Assembly: GCA_902787715.1 (NCBI GenBank)
Contig: CADAHQ010000010.1
Coordinates: forward strand, 1-52,752
Direction: 5' to 3'
DNA length: 52,752 nucleotides
From: an uncultured Lachnospiraceae bacterium
GTDB taxonomy: Bacteria; Bacillota; Clostridia; Lachnospirales; Lachnospiraceae
Positions 22,921-31,401 of this stretch are shown piece by piece. The notes beneath the pieces are model-generated. The model searched no databases, was not told where the DNA came from, and was given only the letters and a program-made list of their open reading frames with translations. Within the stretch, counting starts at the first letter, position 1. Every line of letters begins with the position of its first letter. A program made the position numbers and the translations under genes.

Positions 22921-23556
22921 TTATATCTCCTTCGTTCTTTTCCCGTACTTTCGCTGCAGCTTTTTCGACATGGTCTGCGCGTTCTTCTTCGGCTTCTCCG
23001 CCCGGGCCGCGCGCTTCTCGCTCAGGAAAATGTAATAGTCTTCTTTTTCGAACACCTTCACGCCGCCGAAGACCGACGTCAACTTGTTTTTGTACCAGTC
23101 AAGGCGCTTCGTAACCATGACCATCCGGCCGCCCACCGCCAGCTTCCGATAGCCGTCCTCGATGAACGCCTTCGCCACGGAAAAGTCCGTGTGATAGGGC
23201 GGATTTGAGTAGATCAGCGTAAAATCCCGCTCCTCCACAGCCTTCAGACCGTCGCTTTGAAGCACTCTTGCGCCGGTGATTCCGTTGCGCGCAAGATTGT
23301 CCGTGGCAAGTGCCACTGCGTCCTCGAGGATATCGCACATCACGACATGGTCGCCGCCGAGCTGCTTCGCCGCATAGATTCCGACAACACCGTAACCGCA
23401 CCCGAGGTCAAGCACCTTGTCGCCCTCGCGAACGGGCACGGTCTCTAACATAAGACGCGTACCGCTGTCCACACGATTCGGCGAAAAAAAATACTCTCCG
23501 GTTTCGCATGTGATGTCAATTCCGTTGATTGTTTCATTTATCGTCATAGTTTCCAT
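22921..23556 (-). CDS. Class I methyltransferase, RsmC/RlmG-like
   Basis: 211 residues. SAM-binding VLDLGCGYGVVGIYAA (about 48-63), then MCDILEDAV, and the NPPY motif in LIYSNPPYHTDF (about 115-126), which marks N-methyltransferases acting on guanine or adenine amino groups in RNA. The C-terminus is very basic (KPKKNAQTMSKKLQRKYGKRTKEI), suited to RNA. Most likely a 16S/23S rRNA m2G methyltransferase; in this setting a resistance-type rRNA mark is possible but unproven. Sits 1 bp before the Pat-like gene. Confidence 0.85.
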   Translation of the reverse strand: METMTINETINGIDITCETGEYFFSPNRVDSGTRLMLETVPVREGDKVLDLGCGYGVVGIYAAKQLGGDHVVMCDILEDAVALATDNLARNGITGARVLQSDGLKAVEERDFTLIYSNPPYHTDFSVAKAFIEDGYRKLAVGGRMVMVTKRLDWYKNKLTSVFGGVKVFEKEDYYIFLSEKRAARAEKPKKNAQTMSKKLQRKYGKRTKEI

Positions 23557-23576
23557 CGCTCCCTGACGTATTCTTT

Positions 23577-24326
23577 TTACACGTACCGCCAGATGGTTAT
23601 GCCCGTCTTACCTTTTCTCGTGGCATGCTCCTCGCCGCGGTATTCGAATTTACCGAATCCCCGTATGGAGACCTTACTGTTCGGTTTCAACACAGTCTCC
23701 GGGTTTGTACAGATTCTTCCGTTCACAGTCACTTTCTCCGCCTCGAACAAACTCTTGGCGTCCCCGCGGGAGAGATGATATGCCTTCGCTAAAATAGCGT
23801 CCAGCCGCGGCGATGCCACCGTGACCGTCTCCTCCGCAAGTTTCGGGAGCAACCCGGCCGGAATTTCCTCAACCGGCTCGCATTTTACGGCTGTGCGCCG
23901 CACGCGTTCCAGCTCAAGGCACACAAAGTCGGCCAGTTCCTCCAGCACAAAAAGGTAGGCTGTGTGTTCCGAAATCAGAATGTCTCCGACCACGTCCCGC
24001 TCGATTCCGAGATTCAGAACGGCCCCTAAAAAATCCCGGTGCGTCATGTCGCCTGCGAACTTCTCCTGCTTCGGCTTAACGCACACGATGCGAATCGGAA
24101 AATCCTCCTCGTACTCGAGTTCCTTCGGATCCCCGAACCGCACCACCACGCGCTCGGAGTTGTCCGTGCCGCCCCACATGGTGACTTCATTTTCCGATGC
24201 CACCCGGTAAGCTAAGCTCGCGGTTTCCGTGGAATGAAAGCTTGAGTAGGTATAGACGCAGCTTCGCCGCGCCCGCTCCGCCAGCTCTTCGAACCGTTTC
24301 AGATTTTTCTCCGCATGCTCGTCCAT
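23577..24326 (-). CDS. ylmH: YlmH-family S4 RNA-binding protein
   Basis: 249 residues, normal length. Central YlmH domain (EEDFPIRIVCVKPKQEKFAGDMTHRDFLGAVLNLGIERDVVGDI) followed by a C-terminal S4 domain (about 170-230, RLDAILAKAYHLSRGDAKSLFEAEKVTVNGR). YlmH binds rRNA/tRNA and has been tied to rescue of obstructed ribosomes. In most Firmicutes it lies in the division/ylm cluster; here it stands between two methyltransferase genes, an unusual place that may indicate a second copy. GGAAGG site. Confidence 0.85.
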   Translation of the reverse strand: MDEHAEKNLKRFEELAERARRSCVYTYSSFHSTETASLAYRVASENEVTMWGGTDNSERVVVRFGDPKELEYEEDFPIRIVCVKPKQEKFAGDMTHRDFLGAVLNLGIERDVVGDILISEHTAYLFVLEELADFVCLELERVRRTAVKCEPVEEIPAGLLPKLAEETVTVASPRLDAILAKAYHLSRGDAKSLFEAEKVTVNGRICTNPETVLKPNSKVSIRGFGKFEYRGEEHATRKGKTGITIWRYV

Positions 24327-24342
24327 GGATTCCTTCCCTGTC

Positions 24343-25107
24343 TTACAGCTTCACTGCCTTCGTCGCAATCGATCCGCTGATGTAATTGTCAAGCGCGGTT
24401 CCGCCGCGGTCCTCGTAGAAGCCGACAATCGCAAACCCGGCGGCAATCTGGCCGCCGATCTGGTCCGCAAGCGTATGCCCCCAGATGTAGCCTTCCGCTT
24501 CCGCGATGCGCTTAATCCCCGGATTATCCAGATGGTCAACATCCGCATACGGTACCTTGTACGCAACCGTCAGCTCGCCCTGCTCCAGCTTCACCGGGTC
24601 GAAAATATTCTCAATCGGATTGCCGAAGCCCGCCATGAGAATTCCGCCGCGCTTCAGAATGCGGGCGCACTCCCGCCACACGGGGAGCACGTTGTCGATG
24701 TAACCGTTAGACCACGGATGGACCACAACATCAAAACTCTCATCGGCAAATGCAGATAAATCCTGCATATTTCCCTGCACCGTTTGAATCGTAAGACCAT
24801 CCCTCTCTGCAACCTGAATGTCCTTATTTAACTGTGTTCTACTATTGTCGAATACTGTCACGTTTCCACCGGCCGCGGCTAAGATTGGACCCTGCTGGCC
24901 GCCTCCGCCCGCCAGGCACAATACATTTTTCCCGGCCAACTCCTGCGGGAACCAGTCCCGCGGAACCGGCTTCGAGGGCGTCAGCACAATGCTCCACTCG
25001 CCTTTCCTTGCGAGAGTGATTTCCTCGCTTGAAACCGGGACGGACCACCGGTCCGCATTGGCAGACCGGTCATCCCATATCTTACTGTTTTCTTTTACGT
25101 AATCCAT
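24343..25107 (-). CDS. Class I SAM-dependent methyltransferase
   Basis: About 254 residues from ATG 25107 (AGAAAGAG site). SAM site VLCLAGGGGQQGPILAAAGGNVTVFDNS (about 60-87), then MQDLSAFADESFDVVVHPWSNGYI as motifs II-III. The family is mostly small-molecule methyltransferases of unknown acceptor. The start lies 5 bp beyond the stop of the large GNAT gene, so the two are co-translated. Confidence 0.8.
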   Translation of the reverse strand: MDYVKENSKIWDDRSANADRWSVPVSSEEITLARKGEWSIVLTPSKPVPRDWFPQELAGKNVLCLAGGGGQQGPILAAAGGNVTVFDNSRTQLNKDIQVAERDGLTIQTVQGNMQDLSAFADESFDVVVHPWSNGYIDNVLPVWRECARILKRGGILMAGFGNPIENIFDPVKLEQGELTVAYKVPYADVDHLDNPGIKRIAEAEGYIWGHTLADQIGGQIAAGFAIVGFYEDRGGTALDNYISGSIATKAVKL

Positions 25108-25111
25108 AGTA

Positions 25112-26029
25112 TTAAATCTCTTTCTTATAATGCCCCGACACATGGACGCCCTTGTAGCCGATTCTGCGATAGAAATCGTTGCCGCCTCCGGTCATGACCT
25201 CGGCGCCCAGCGGACGCAGGTTCTTCTCGTGATGCGCAAGCGCTGCCGCTGCCAGACCCTTGTGCTGATGCTCTGGGACTGTACACAGAGGCTCCATGTA
25301 GGCAAGTTTATTTTCCGGCACCCACCACATCCCGGAGAAGCAGACGTAATTGTCGTTCTCATCCGCGATGACGGTGGTGTACTCGTAAGTTGCATGGGGT
25401 GCGGGCGCAATCGTTGCGCCGAGCACGTTCTGATAGAGTTCGTGCGGGCTGATGCCGCCGTTTTTCACAGGCGTCTCCCAGTCGGTAAACTCACCGTGCT
25501 CCACCTTGTTAAAGCCGTCCCAAAGACACTTGGCGACCTTCAGCGGGTCGTTGTCCTCCGGATTCGTAAAATGATACCCCTCCGGAAGCGGATAATCAAG
25601 CGTCCCGGTCCTGAAATCAAAATACAGATCCGAGTCCTCGTACGCGAGCTGATATCCGCGCTTTTTCGCCGCATCAATCAGCGCCGTCTGCCGGCTTCCG
25701 ATTACGAACTCCGTGGGCTCCTCAAACTTCGGAAATGCATTTTCCGCATACCCGACCATTTCGTCTGCAAGCGCCTCGTAACCCGGGCGCAGCACGAAAT
25801 AAATCTCATCCGCGGATGTCTCGTAAAACACGAACGCAACCGGCACATCGCCGTCCATCCAGAAACGACTGAGCCGGTCGTAATCGCGGTCGTGCCACGG
25901 TGACGTGATTGCGTACTCAAAGAAAGGTGCCGCAGGTCCGTTGCTCTCTTCGTGATCGTAGACCTCCGTCATCAACTTCCACACCAGATTGATGTCCGTC
26001 AATATCTGAAACTGTTTTGTCGTGATCAT
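25112..26029 (-). CDS. GNAT acetyltransferase with extra N-terminal domain
   Basis: About 305 residues from ATG 26029 (ACGGAGG site). An N-terminal degenerate GNAT-like half (VAFVFYETSADEIYFVLRPGYEALADEMVGYAE) is followed by an active-looking GNAT half: YVCFSGMWWVPENKLAYMEPLCTVPEHQHKGLAAAALA and DFYRRIGYKG. The P-E-H-Q-H-K-G-L-A-A-A loop binds acetyl-CoA. Substrate unknown. Its 5' end follows the next GNAT gene's stop (26052) by 22 bp. Confidence 0.85.
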   Translation of the reverse strand: MITTKQFQILTDINLVWKLMTEVYDHEESNGPAAPFFEYAITSPWHDRDYDRLSRFWMDGDVPVAFVFYETSADEIYFVLRPGYEALADEMVGYAENAFPKFEEPTEFVIGSRQTALIDAAKKRGYQLAYEDSDLYFDFRTGTLDYPLPEGYHFTNPEDNDPLKVAKCLWDGFNKVEHGEFTDWETPVKNGGISPHELYQNVLGATIAPAPHATYEYTTVIADENDNYVCFSGMWWVPENKLAYMEPLCTVPEHQHKGLAAAALAHHEKNLRPLGAEVMTGGGNDFYRRIGYKGVHVSGHYKKEI

Positions 26030-26051
26030 ACTACCTCCGTTCAAGGGCACG

Positions 26052-26642
26052 TTACCAGCGTCCGTCGCGGTCATCCATGAAGTACACAAGGTTGATGCGG
26101 ACTTCATGTCTTTTTATGTCAGTATTTCTATAGCAACAGGTGTCAAAGCCAAGCAACTGAAAGCCCTGGCTTCGGTAGAACGCGATGGCTCTCACGTTGC
26201 AGGACTGGGTCTCTAAGATGATTGCTCTGCGCCCCTGGGCCTTCGCAATCTCCTTCGCCTTGTTCATAAGCGCGGTGCCGACACCCTGTCTGTGCAGGGA
26301 ATCATCCACCCACAGCTCCGTCACCATCAGGCGGTTGCTCCACTCCTCGGGACACACCTCGATGCAGGCGAGCATTTTCCGCTCCCCGTTCTCCTCGGTG
26401 TACATGCCATATGCCTCGGCCTTCTCCCAGTGATCCTGGTACAGGCTGTCCGGAAAATCATACTCCTCCGGCGAATGTGTCACCGGAGTGTCAAACTTCT
26501 TTTTTACAAGCTTCGCCTCGAAAGCGTCAGGGCTCTCCGAGATCTCCACATCGAAGTACTCCTCCGTGGTGTATCTCATCATGATCGGAGTGCCTTTCCA
26601 TTCCGCCTTCGGAAGCGGTACTATTGTAAGTTCTTTTTTCAT
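26052..26642 (-). CDS. GNAT N-acetyltransferase
   Basis: 196 residues. An N-terminal extension of about 75 residues precedes the GNAT core KMLACIEVCPEEWSNRLMVTELWVDDSLHRQGVGTALMNKAKEIA, with motif A loop RQGVGT (about 119-124) and NVRAIAFYRSQGFQLLGFD after it. This layout is close to streptothricin-type acetyltransferases (Sat/GNAT), a comparison I give with moderate confidence. The start overlaps the isochorismatase stop by ATGA. Confidence 0.85.
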   Translation of the reverse strand: MKKELTIVPLPKAEWKGTPIMMRYTTEEYFDVEISESPDAFEAKLVKKKFDTPVTHSPEEYDFPDSLYQDHWEKAEAYGMYTEENGERKMLACIEVCPEEWSNRLMVTELWVDDSLHRQGVGTALMNKAKEIAKAQGRRAIILETQSCNVRAIAFYRSQGFQLLGFDTCCYRNTDIKRHEVRINLVYFMDDRDGRW

Positions 26643-27157
26643 TCTTCTACCTCAAATGCTTCTTCAATCGGGACAACATCCGCAAACGAATCCCAGATGT
26701 CCTCGTTGTAGTAGCGAACCGTGGTCTCGCCGTCCATGTAGTCGTTGTCAAATGTGGAGTTGCAGCCCTCGGGCACGATTACGCCGTAGTCGCGGTCAAA
26801 TGCGGACTTGATGGATGCGTCGATGCAGTAGTTGGTCTGAAGGCCGGCGATGATCACCGTCTCCTCGCCCTTGTCCTCGATGTATTTGCACAATTCCTTG
26901 TTGCTGAAGCAGCTGTTCACTTTCTTCACGAACACTTTCTCGCCGGGCAACGGCGCAAGCTCATCATAGAACTCAAAATCCCAGTCGCCCTCGCTCATAC
27001 CGCTTCCCGCGCCTGCGTCGTGCCGCACGTAGATGACCTCCACGCCGCGCTCTCTCGCCTCCGCAAGAAGCTTCTTCATGTTCGCAACAAAACCTTCGTA
27101 GTTGTAAAGATCTTCAACGAGCAAACCTCTCTGAAGGTCGATCGCTAACAAAACCAT
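26639..27157 (-). CDS. Isochorismatase-like cysteine hydrolase
   Basis: 172 residues. Catalytic triad D7 (LLAIDLQRG), Lys in KVFVKKVNSCF (about 78) and C111 (GLQTNYCIDAS). This superfamily includes nicotinamidases, N-carbamoyl hydrolases and isochorismatases; the NSCF and TNYC segments are typical of uncharacterised bacterial amidohydrolase members. AAAGGAGG site. Co-translated with the following GNAT gene. Confidence 0.9.
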   Translation of the reverse strand: MVLLAIDLQRGLLVEDLYNYEGFVANMKKLLAEARERGVEVIYVRHDAGAGSGMSEGDWDFEFYDELAPLPGEKVFVKKVNSCFSNKELCKYIEDKGEETVIIAGLQTNYCIDASIKSAFDRDYGVIVPEGCNSTFDNDYMDGETTVRYYNEDIWDSFADVVPIEEAFEVEE

Positions 27158-27175
27158 ATCAGTTCCTCCTTTGAA

Positions 27176-27583
27176 CTAAATCCGTTTGATGAAGAAGTAC
27201 TCGGAATAACCATCCTCCTCGCAGGTGTACTGCCCCGCCAGCTCGTACCCCATTGCAAGATAGAAGTCCTTGCCCTGCCAATCAAACGTGTCAACACGGA
27301 TGAGGTTCACGCCCATTTTCTTCGCACGTTTTTCCAACTCGGTGATCAGCTGCTTTCCGAGGCCGGTTCTTCGATACTCCTCCTGCACAAACAACGTCTC
27401 GATATACAGGATTTTAAAGCATGTCACACACGAGTTCACGCCGGCAATCAGCTCGCCGTCCTTCTGAATTCCGAGGCAAATGCTGCCCTCCATGCGGTAT
27501 GTGATGTATTCGGTATCGAACTCCTCCAAAGCCTCGTTGAGTTCCTCCGATTGCTCCTCTGTTAATTCTATGATCTTATACAT
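27176..27583 (-). CDS. GNAT N-acetyltransferase
   Basis: 135 residues from ATG 27583, whose AAGGAG site lies in the last codons of the upstream peptidase gene (stop 27585). The longer frame to 27673 overlaps that gene and has no site. Motif A: LYIETLFVQEEYRRTGLGKQLITELE; then VDTFDWQGKDFYLAMGYELAGQY. This V-D-T-F-x-W/F-Q pattern is common in a large uncharacterised GNAT group of Firmicutes. Substrate unknown. Confidence 0.85.
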   Translation of the reverse strand: MYKIIELTEEQSEELNEALEEFDTEYITYRMEGSICLGIQKDGELIAGVNSCVTCFKILYIETLFVQEEYRRTGLGKQLITELEKRAKKMGVNLIRVDTFDWQGKDFYLAMGYELAGQYTCEEDGYSEYFFIKRI

Positions 27584-27584
27584 A

Positions 27585-28283
27585 CTATCGTAACTCCTTA
27601 AGTTTTTCGTCGTTGACCGGCCCGATCTCACCCTTGTCAAACAGGTGCATTTCACCGACCTTCCAAATGTCATCGCCCTTCACAAAGATGGCACTCCAAT
27701 CCTCCATCGCGACAATCGGATGGGTCATGGACATCTCCTTCAAAAGCGGAACGAACCACTCTCCGTCCTCATAGTGGGCCTTGATCGTAATGTCCGTGAA
27801 GCCGAGAGCCTCATAGAACTTCGGATCGTCCCAGACATACGCAACCAGGCGTCCGAGGTTCATGGAACCTGCGCTCACGCCGAGGATCACTGCCTTGCTC
27901 TTATGAAGTTCCGTATCAATCCCGAGGTCGCGGATCAGTTGAATCTGCCATGTCGATTCGCCGCCCATGAGCCAGATACAATCCGCTTCCCGGATAAGCC
28001 TTACTGCCTCTTCCGCTCCGGTACGCCAGTCGATCACATGCCTTGCGGCAAACGCCAAGCCAATCTCCGCAAGCATCTCATGCATACCGTCGCGGTCGTC
28101 ATCATTTTGCGCATAATTCTCCGGATCAGCACTGATAAATACAATCAGATCCCGCTTTTGCAGATTTTCCAGTAAAACCGCCGAAAGAGCATCGTTAAAA
28201 TGATGCTCCGGAAAACCGCTGAACAGCCCGAGAAGACGCGCGTTCATACTCCTTTTTGTGTTCATTTTCGAATTCCTGATCAT
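27585..28283 (-). CDS. Peptidase S51-like (peptidase E / cyanophycinase type)
   Basis: About 232 residues if ATG 28283 is used (AAGGA seven bases before); ATG 28334 behind AGGAG would add 17. Nucleophile Ser in LGVSAGSMNLG, preceded by IWLMGGESTWQ, and a later HPIVAMEDWSAIF. The alpha/beta fold with GGE and GxSAG blocks is that of class I glutamine-amidotransferase-like serine peptidases (dipeptidase E). It likely cuts aspartyl or modified dipeptides. Coupled to the GNAT after it. Confidence 0.8.
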   Translation of the reverse strand: MIRNSKMNTKRSMNARLLGLFSGFPEHHFNDALSAVLLENLQKRDLIVFISADPENYAQNDDDRDGMHEMLAEIGLAFAARHVIDWRTGAEEAVRLIREADCIWLMGGESTWQIQLIRDLGIDTELHKSKAVILGVSAGSMNLGRLVAYVWDDPKFYEALGFTDITIKAHYEDGEWFVPLLKEMSMTHPIVAMEDWSAIFVKGDDIWKVGEMHLFDKGEIGPVNDEKLKELR

Positions 28284-28346
28284 TATTTCGTCCTTCGAAA
28301 TCCGCATCGCGTGCTCTTTACACGCGGGAGTCATGCTCTCCTGTCG

Positions 28347-29582
28347 TTACTGCGGTTGCATATTATTTCCGATCAGACGCAGCATCTCCTTCGCATAACC
28401 TTTGGCTATGCTCATATCATACCCCGGCGTTTCGCCGCGATACTCCGAAAGTGCTTCCCGAAGAAGTTCGTGGTACTTCTCCGGCAGATTCTTAAGCCCC
28501 CACTCGCCGCCCTCCTGCTTGGAGAGAACGCTTCCGTCCTGCAAAAACGCAAGGACTCTGGCCAAGTTGAGCGTAAGATACATGGTGTCTTCGGCGATAT
28601 CACCCTCTGCATCAGCAATATCGTGCCAAAGCGAATCGATATAGTCCTGCTTCGGGACTTCCCCGAAGACTTCGTCTATAGGCGCTCCGCACAGGCACAC
28701 GCCCCTTGCGCGGATCACCGTAATGTGCGCCGCCAGATCCCTGTCGGTGCCCTTCATCTTCGCAATATAATCCTCCGGATTGTTCCGGTACCAATCAAGG
28801 TGCATCTTCGAAAAATGCAGCACAAAAGGCGTCGGGTACGCAAACGGTTTACATACAGAACGCTCAACAATGCTCATCTCAATGCCTTTGGCGGGCCCGG
28901 TTTCGTTGAGCGATACGACCATATCCAGAAAGGCATGCTTCACCGCATCCGACGGCTCATCATTAACCACAACAAGCAGATCGACGTCGCTCTTTCCGGG
29001 GTTAAAGCACCCCATCACCGCCGACCCGTGAAGGTACACACCGACCAGATTGTCGCCGAGGATCCGTTTGGATTCTGCCGTAAAATGTCCTGCAACCCGG
29101 GCGGCAACATCTGGGTTCAAGTCGCACACCATGATGTACTCTTCCTCATTTTCCGAGACGGTGTGAAAGCCGACTCGCTCATACATCCGAACGGCAAAGT
29201 TGGCTTTTTGAACCGCGAGCGACGCGCGGGCAAAGCCCTCCTCCCGCAGTTTCGCAAGCATCGCGAGCATCAGCTTCGTGCCGATTCCCTGCCCCCGGTA
29301 TTCCCGGTAGAGGGAGATGGCAAAGGAGGGCGTCTCGTCATCGACATACCCGTAGTCCTTCATCAGGCGCGTCCAGGTTGCGCCGACGATCCGGCCGTCT
29401 TCTTCCGCGACCATGCAGAAGTCCGCCTTTCCCGTGCCGAAGCCCTCGTAATAAATCCGAAGCTCCGGAAGCTCCACGATGGAGCGCTCCGGCGGCGTCA
29501 CGCCCTCCGGAAGGAAAATGGCCTCGTACAGGAAGTCCTTTAATACACCGGCCTCATTCGGTTGTAACTCGCGTATCAACAT
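28347..29582 (-). CDS. GNAT acetyltransferase fused to aminoglycoside-type nucleotidyltransferase
   Basis: 411 residues. Residues 1-155: GNAT with AISLYREYRGQGIGTKLMLAMLA (about 88-110) and AVRMYERVGFHTV. Residues about 165-410: nucleotidyltransferase with GVYLHGSAVMGCFNPGKSDVDLLVVV (G186, S187, D199, D201), and a C-terminal helical region like the DUF4111 partner of AadA-type ANT(3'')/ANT(9) enzymes. Fused acetyltransferase-adenylyltransferase proteins are known among aminoglycoside resistance enzymes, so this is a plausible bifunctional drug modifier. Activity and drug are not shown. Weak ribosome site. Confidence 0.85.
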   Translation of the reverse strand: MLIRELQPNEAGVLKDFLYEAIFLPEGVTPPERSIVELPELRIYYEGFGTGKADFCMVAEEDGRIVGATWTRLMKDYGYVDDETPSFAISLYREYRGQGIGTKLMLAMLAKLREEGFARASLAVQKANFAVRMYERVGFHTVSENEEEYIMVCDLNPDVAARVAGHFTAESKRILGDNLVGVYLHGSAVMGCFNPGKSDVDLLVVVNDEPSDAVKHAFLDMVVSLNETGPAKGIEMSIVERSVCKPFAYPTPFVLHFSKMHLDWYRNNPEDYIAKMKGTDRDLAAHITVIRARGVCLCGAPIDEVFGEVPKQDYIDSLWHDIADAEGDIAEDTMYLTLNLARVLAFLQDGSVLSKQEGGEWGLKNLPEKYHELLREALSEYRGETPGYDMSIAKGYAKEMLRLIGNNMQPQ

Positions 29583-29595
29583 CTGCTCATGCCTG

Positions 29596-30135
29596 TTATT
29601 TCAAGTATTTCTCAAGTCCCCGGTCAGTCCACATCTGGACCTCCACATAGCACTCCGGGCCGAACTTAAAATCCGGATTCCAGTGCTGGGGAAGACCGTA
29701 TTTGCCGATGATTTCGAGGATTTCGTCGTAGGTATAAAGACGGTTCCGGTACTCCTTGCCGTCCTTCACATTTCCGCTGAAGGTCGGGTGCGAATCGCCG
29801 TAGGTAAAGGACAGCGCACGCACATCCAGATTCGCCGTGTCAATCGTGACGCAGGCGGTCTGCTCGTACCATTTTTCGAAGAACGGGCACGCCTCCACCA
29901 CCAGATAGTGCGGCGTCTCACGCTCAATGAGCCCGCCCTTTTTGCGGAACTCCTCAAGCAGAATCTTTTCGAACCTGCGCCGTTTCTGCACATAGTCCTC
30001 CGGACGCCTTGCGATAAATGCATCCGGCTTCTCCGAGCGAATCCGCTCTAAAACCTCTTCCGCCTGCGCATCCGAAAGCTCCGATATACTCCGGAAAGGA
30101 CCGTTTTTCTTTTCGTAGTAGTGGTATAAAAGCAC
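29596..30135 (-). CDS. Conserved hypothetical protein
   Basis: 179 residues, GTG start at 30135 with GGAGG upstream. No motif that I recognise. It begins LLYHYYEKKNGPFRSISELS, has a helical basic region (RPEDYVQKRRRFEKILLEEF), and a beta-rich acidic second half with CVTIDTANLDVRALSFTYGDSHPTFS. No signal peptide or membrane segment. It lies 21 bp after the Eis-like gene and 13 bp before the GNAT-nucleotidyltransferase, so it probably serves the same response. Confidence 0.6.
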   Translation of the reverse strand: MLLYHYYEKKNGPFRSISELSDAQAEEVLERIRSEKPDAFIARRPEDYVQKRRRFEKILLEEFRKKGGLIERETPHYLVVEACPFFEKWYEQTACVTIDTANLDVRALSFTYGDSHPTFSGNVKDGKEYRNRLYTYDEILEIIGKYGLPQHWNPDFKFGPECYVEVQMWTDRGLEKYLK

Positions 30136-30156
30136 CGGCGTGCCTCCTTTTTCTCC

Positions 30157-31371
30157 CTAAAAATGCTCTACGACATAGATCTTCTTCGGAATGAACACGC
30201 GGCGGAGCATCTCCTCCTTCGCATACACGGTCACATCCGTGCGAAGCATCGCCTCGTCCATGGTAAGCGCGCCGATTGCAAGCTGCCCGAGAGCACGAAC
30301 ATTGACCTCCAGGTCCGCCTTAGGCGCTGCGTCCGCGGCGCTCACATTGTCCGCTGCGAACCGCTCGCCGACCGTCTCAATGCGGTCGGGAAGCACGCGG
30401 TAAATGCGGTTATTTTCCGAAATCATCTCGTCCGTAATCTTGATCGTGAAATCACAATCCCCGGGCTTTTTGATGGTTTCCAGAAGCTTCTTTGCGTTGA
30501 TTACCCGCACCATGAAATTCGGGAACACGGTCTCCTTAACGGCGTATGCGTTCGGCGTCACGATGACGCGCAAAAGGTCGATTCCTGCGGGAAGCCGCAT
30601 CTCGATTGTGCCGTAGTCCGCCTCGAATCTTGCCAGGAACCCGAGCACCGCGCGGAAACCGTCGCGGCATGTCCATGCGCACTCCTCCACCTGAAGAATC
30701 GCGGCCGGATCGTTTTTGATATCCTTAAAAATCACGTAAGCGATGGGCTCGCCGTTTTCCTTGAGCACATACGAAAAGCGCCGATCGATGTACTCTTTCT
30801 CAACCTTCATGTGCTCGAGCATCTGCTCTTCCGTGCGCGCATGCGCCAGGTTGTGCTGCGGCGCAAAGGCGTTGTAAACCGCAAGGAAATCGTCCACCGG
30901 ACTGCCCTGCTTCCATTTTACGACCTCGCCGTCAAAACGGTAGCGGCACAGAAGGTCCGGCGTGAGACTGTACTGGCTCCAGCCGATGACCGTCTCGTAG
31001 CCGAATTTGCGGTAGAATTCATGTTTGAACGGATAGAGCGCCGAGATTACCTCGCCGTTTGCGTGCGCCTCCGGCAGCAAATCCTTAAAGATCGCCCGGA
31101 TTGCGCCCGAGTTGCGGTACTCCGGCAATGTCGACACCGCGCCGATGCCGCCGGCCTTCACGGCCGTCCCGTCCACATAAAAATCGTAATGATTGTTGAT
31201 AATGCGAGCCATCAACGTGTTGTTGTCGTCAAATGCGCCCCAATCCTCGATTGTGGCGTTCAGCTGACGCTCGCGTTTCGCCTCCACATCCTCCACGCGC
31301 ATGTGGAAACAATATACGGAGGTGAGGTATGCGGCGAACCGCTCCTCACCGGTTAACTTTCGTACTTCCAT
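30157..31371 (-). CDS. Eis-family acetyltransferase
   Basis: 404 residues, the expected Eis length. An N-terminal GNAT has VKAGGIGAVSTLPEYRNSGAIRAIFKDLLPEA (motif A loop EYRNSGA) and YPFKHEFYRKFGYETV. A middle GNAT-like domain (about 160-285) includes SYVLKENGEPIAYVIFK. A C-terminal sterol-carrier-like domain ends KKIYVVEHF; in Eis the C-terminal carboxylate takes part in catalysis. Eis proteins acetylate aminoglycosides at several positions, and other amines. AAGGAG site. Confidence 0.9.
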   Translation of the reverse strand: MEVRKLTGEERFAAYLTSVYCFHMRVEDVEAKRERQLNATIEDWGAFDDNNTLMARIINNHYDFYVDGTAVKAGGIGAVSTLPEYRNSGAIRAIFKDLLPEAHANGEVISALYPFKHEFYRKFGYETVIGWSQYSLTPDLLCRYRFDGEVVKWKQGSPVDDFLAVYNAFAPQHNLAHARTEEQMLEHMKVEKEYIDRRFSYVLKENGEPIAYVIFKDIKNDPAAILQVEECAWTCRDGFRAVLGFLARFEADYGTIEMRLPAGIDLLRVIVTPNAYAVKETVFPNFMVRVINAKKLLETIKKPGDCDFTIKITDEMISENNRIYRVLPDRIETVGERFAADNVSAADAAPKADLEVNVRALGQLAIGALTMDEAMLRTDVTVYAKEEMLRRVFIPKKIYVVEHF

Positions 31372-31401
31372 AGATTCTCCTTCAGCATTTTCCTTATGCT
31401 T

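Noticed and set aside
28200-29543. Plus-strand 447-codon open frame opposite the GNAT-nucleotidyltransferase gene
   Set aside because: Antisense of a GC-rich gene with third-position bias; composition rich in His/Arg/Leu and no recognisable domain.
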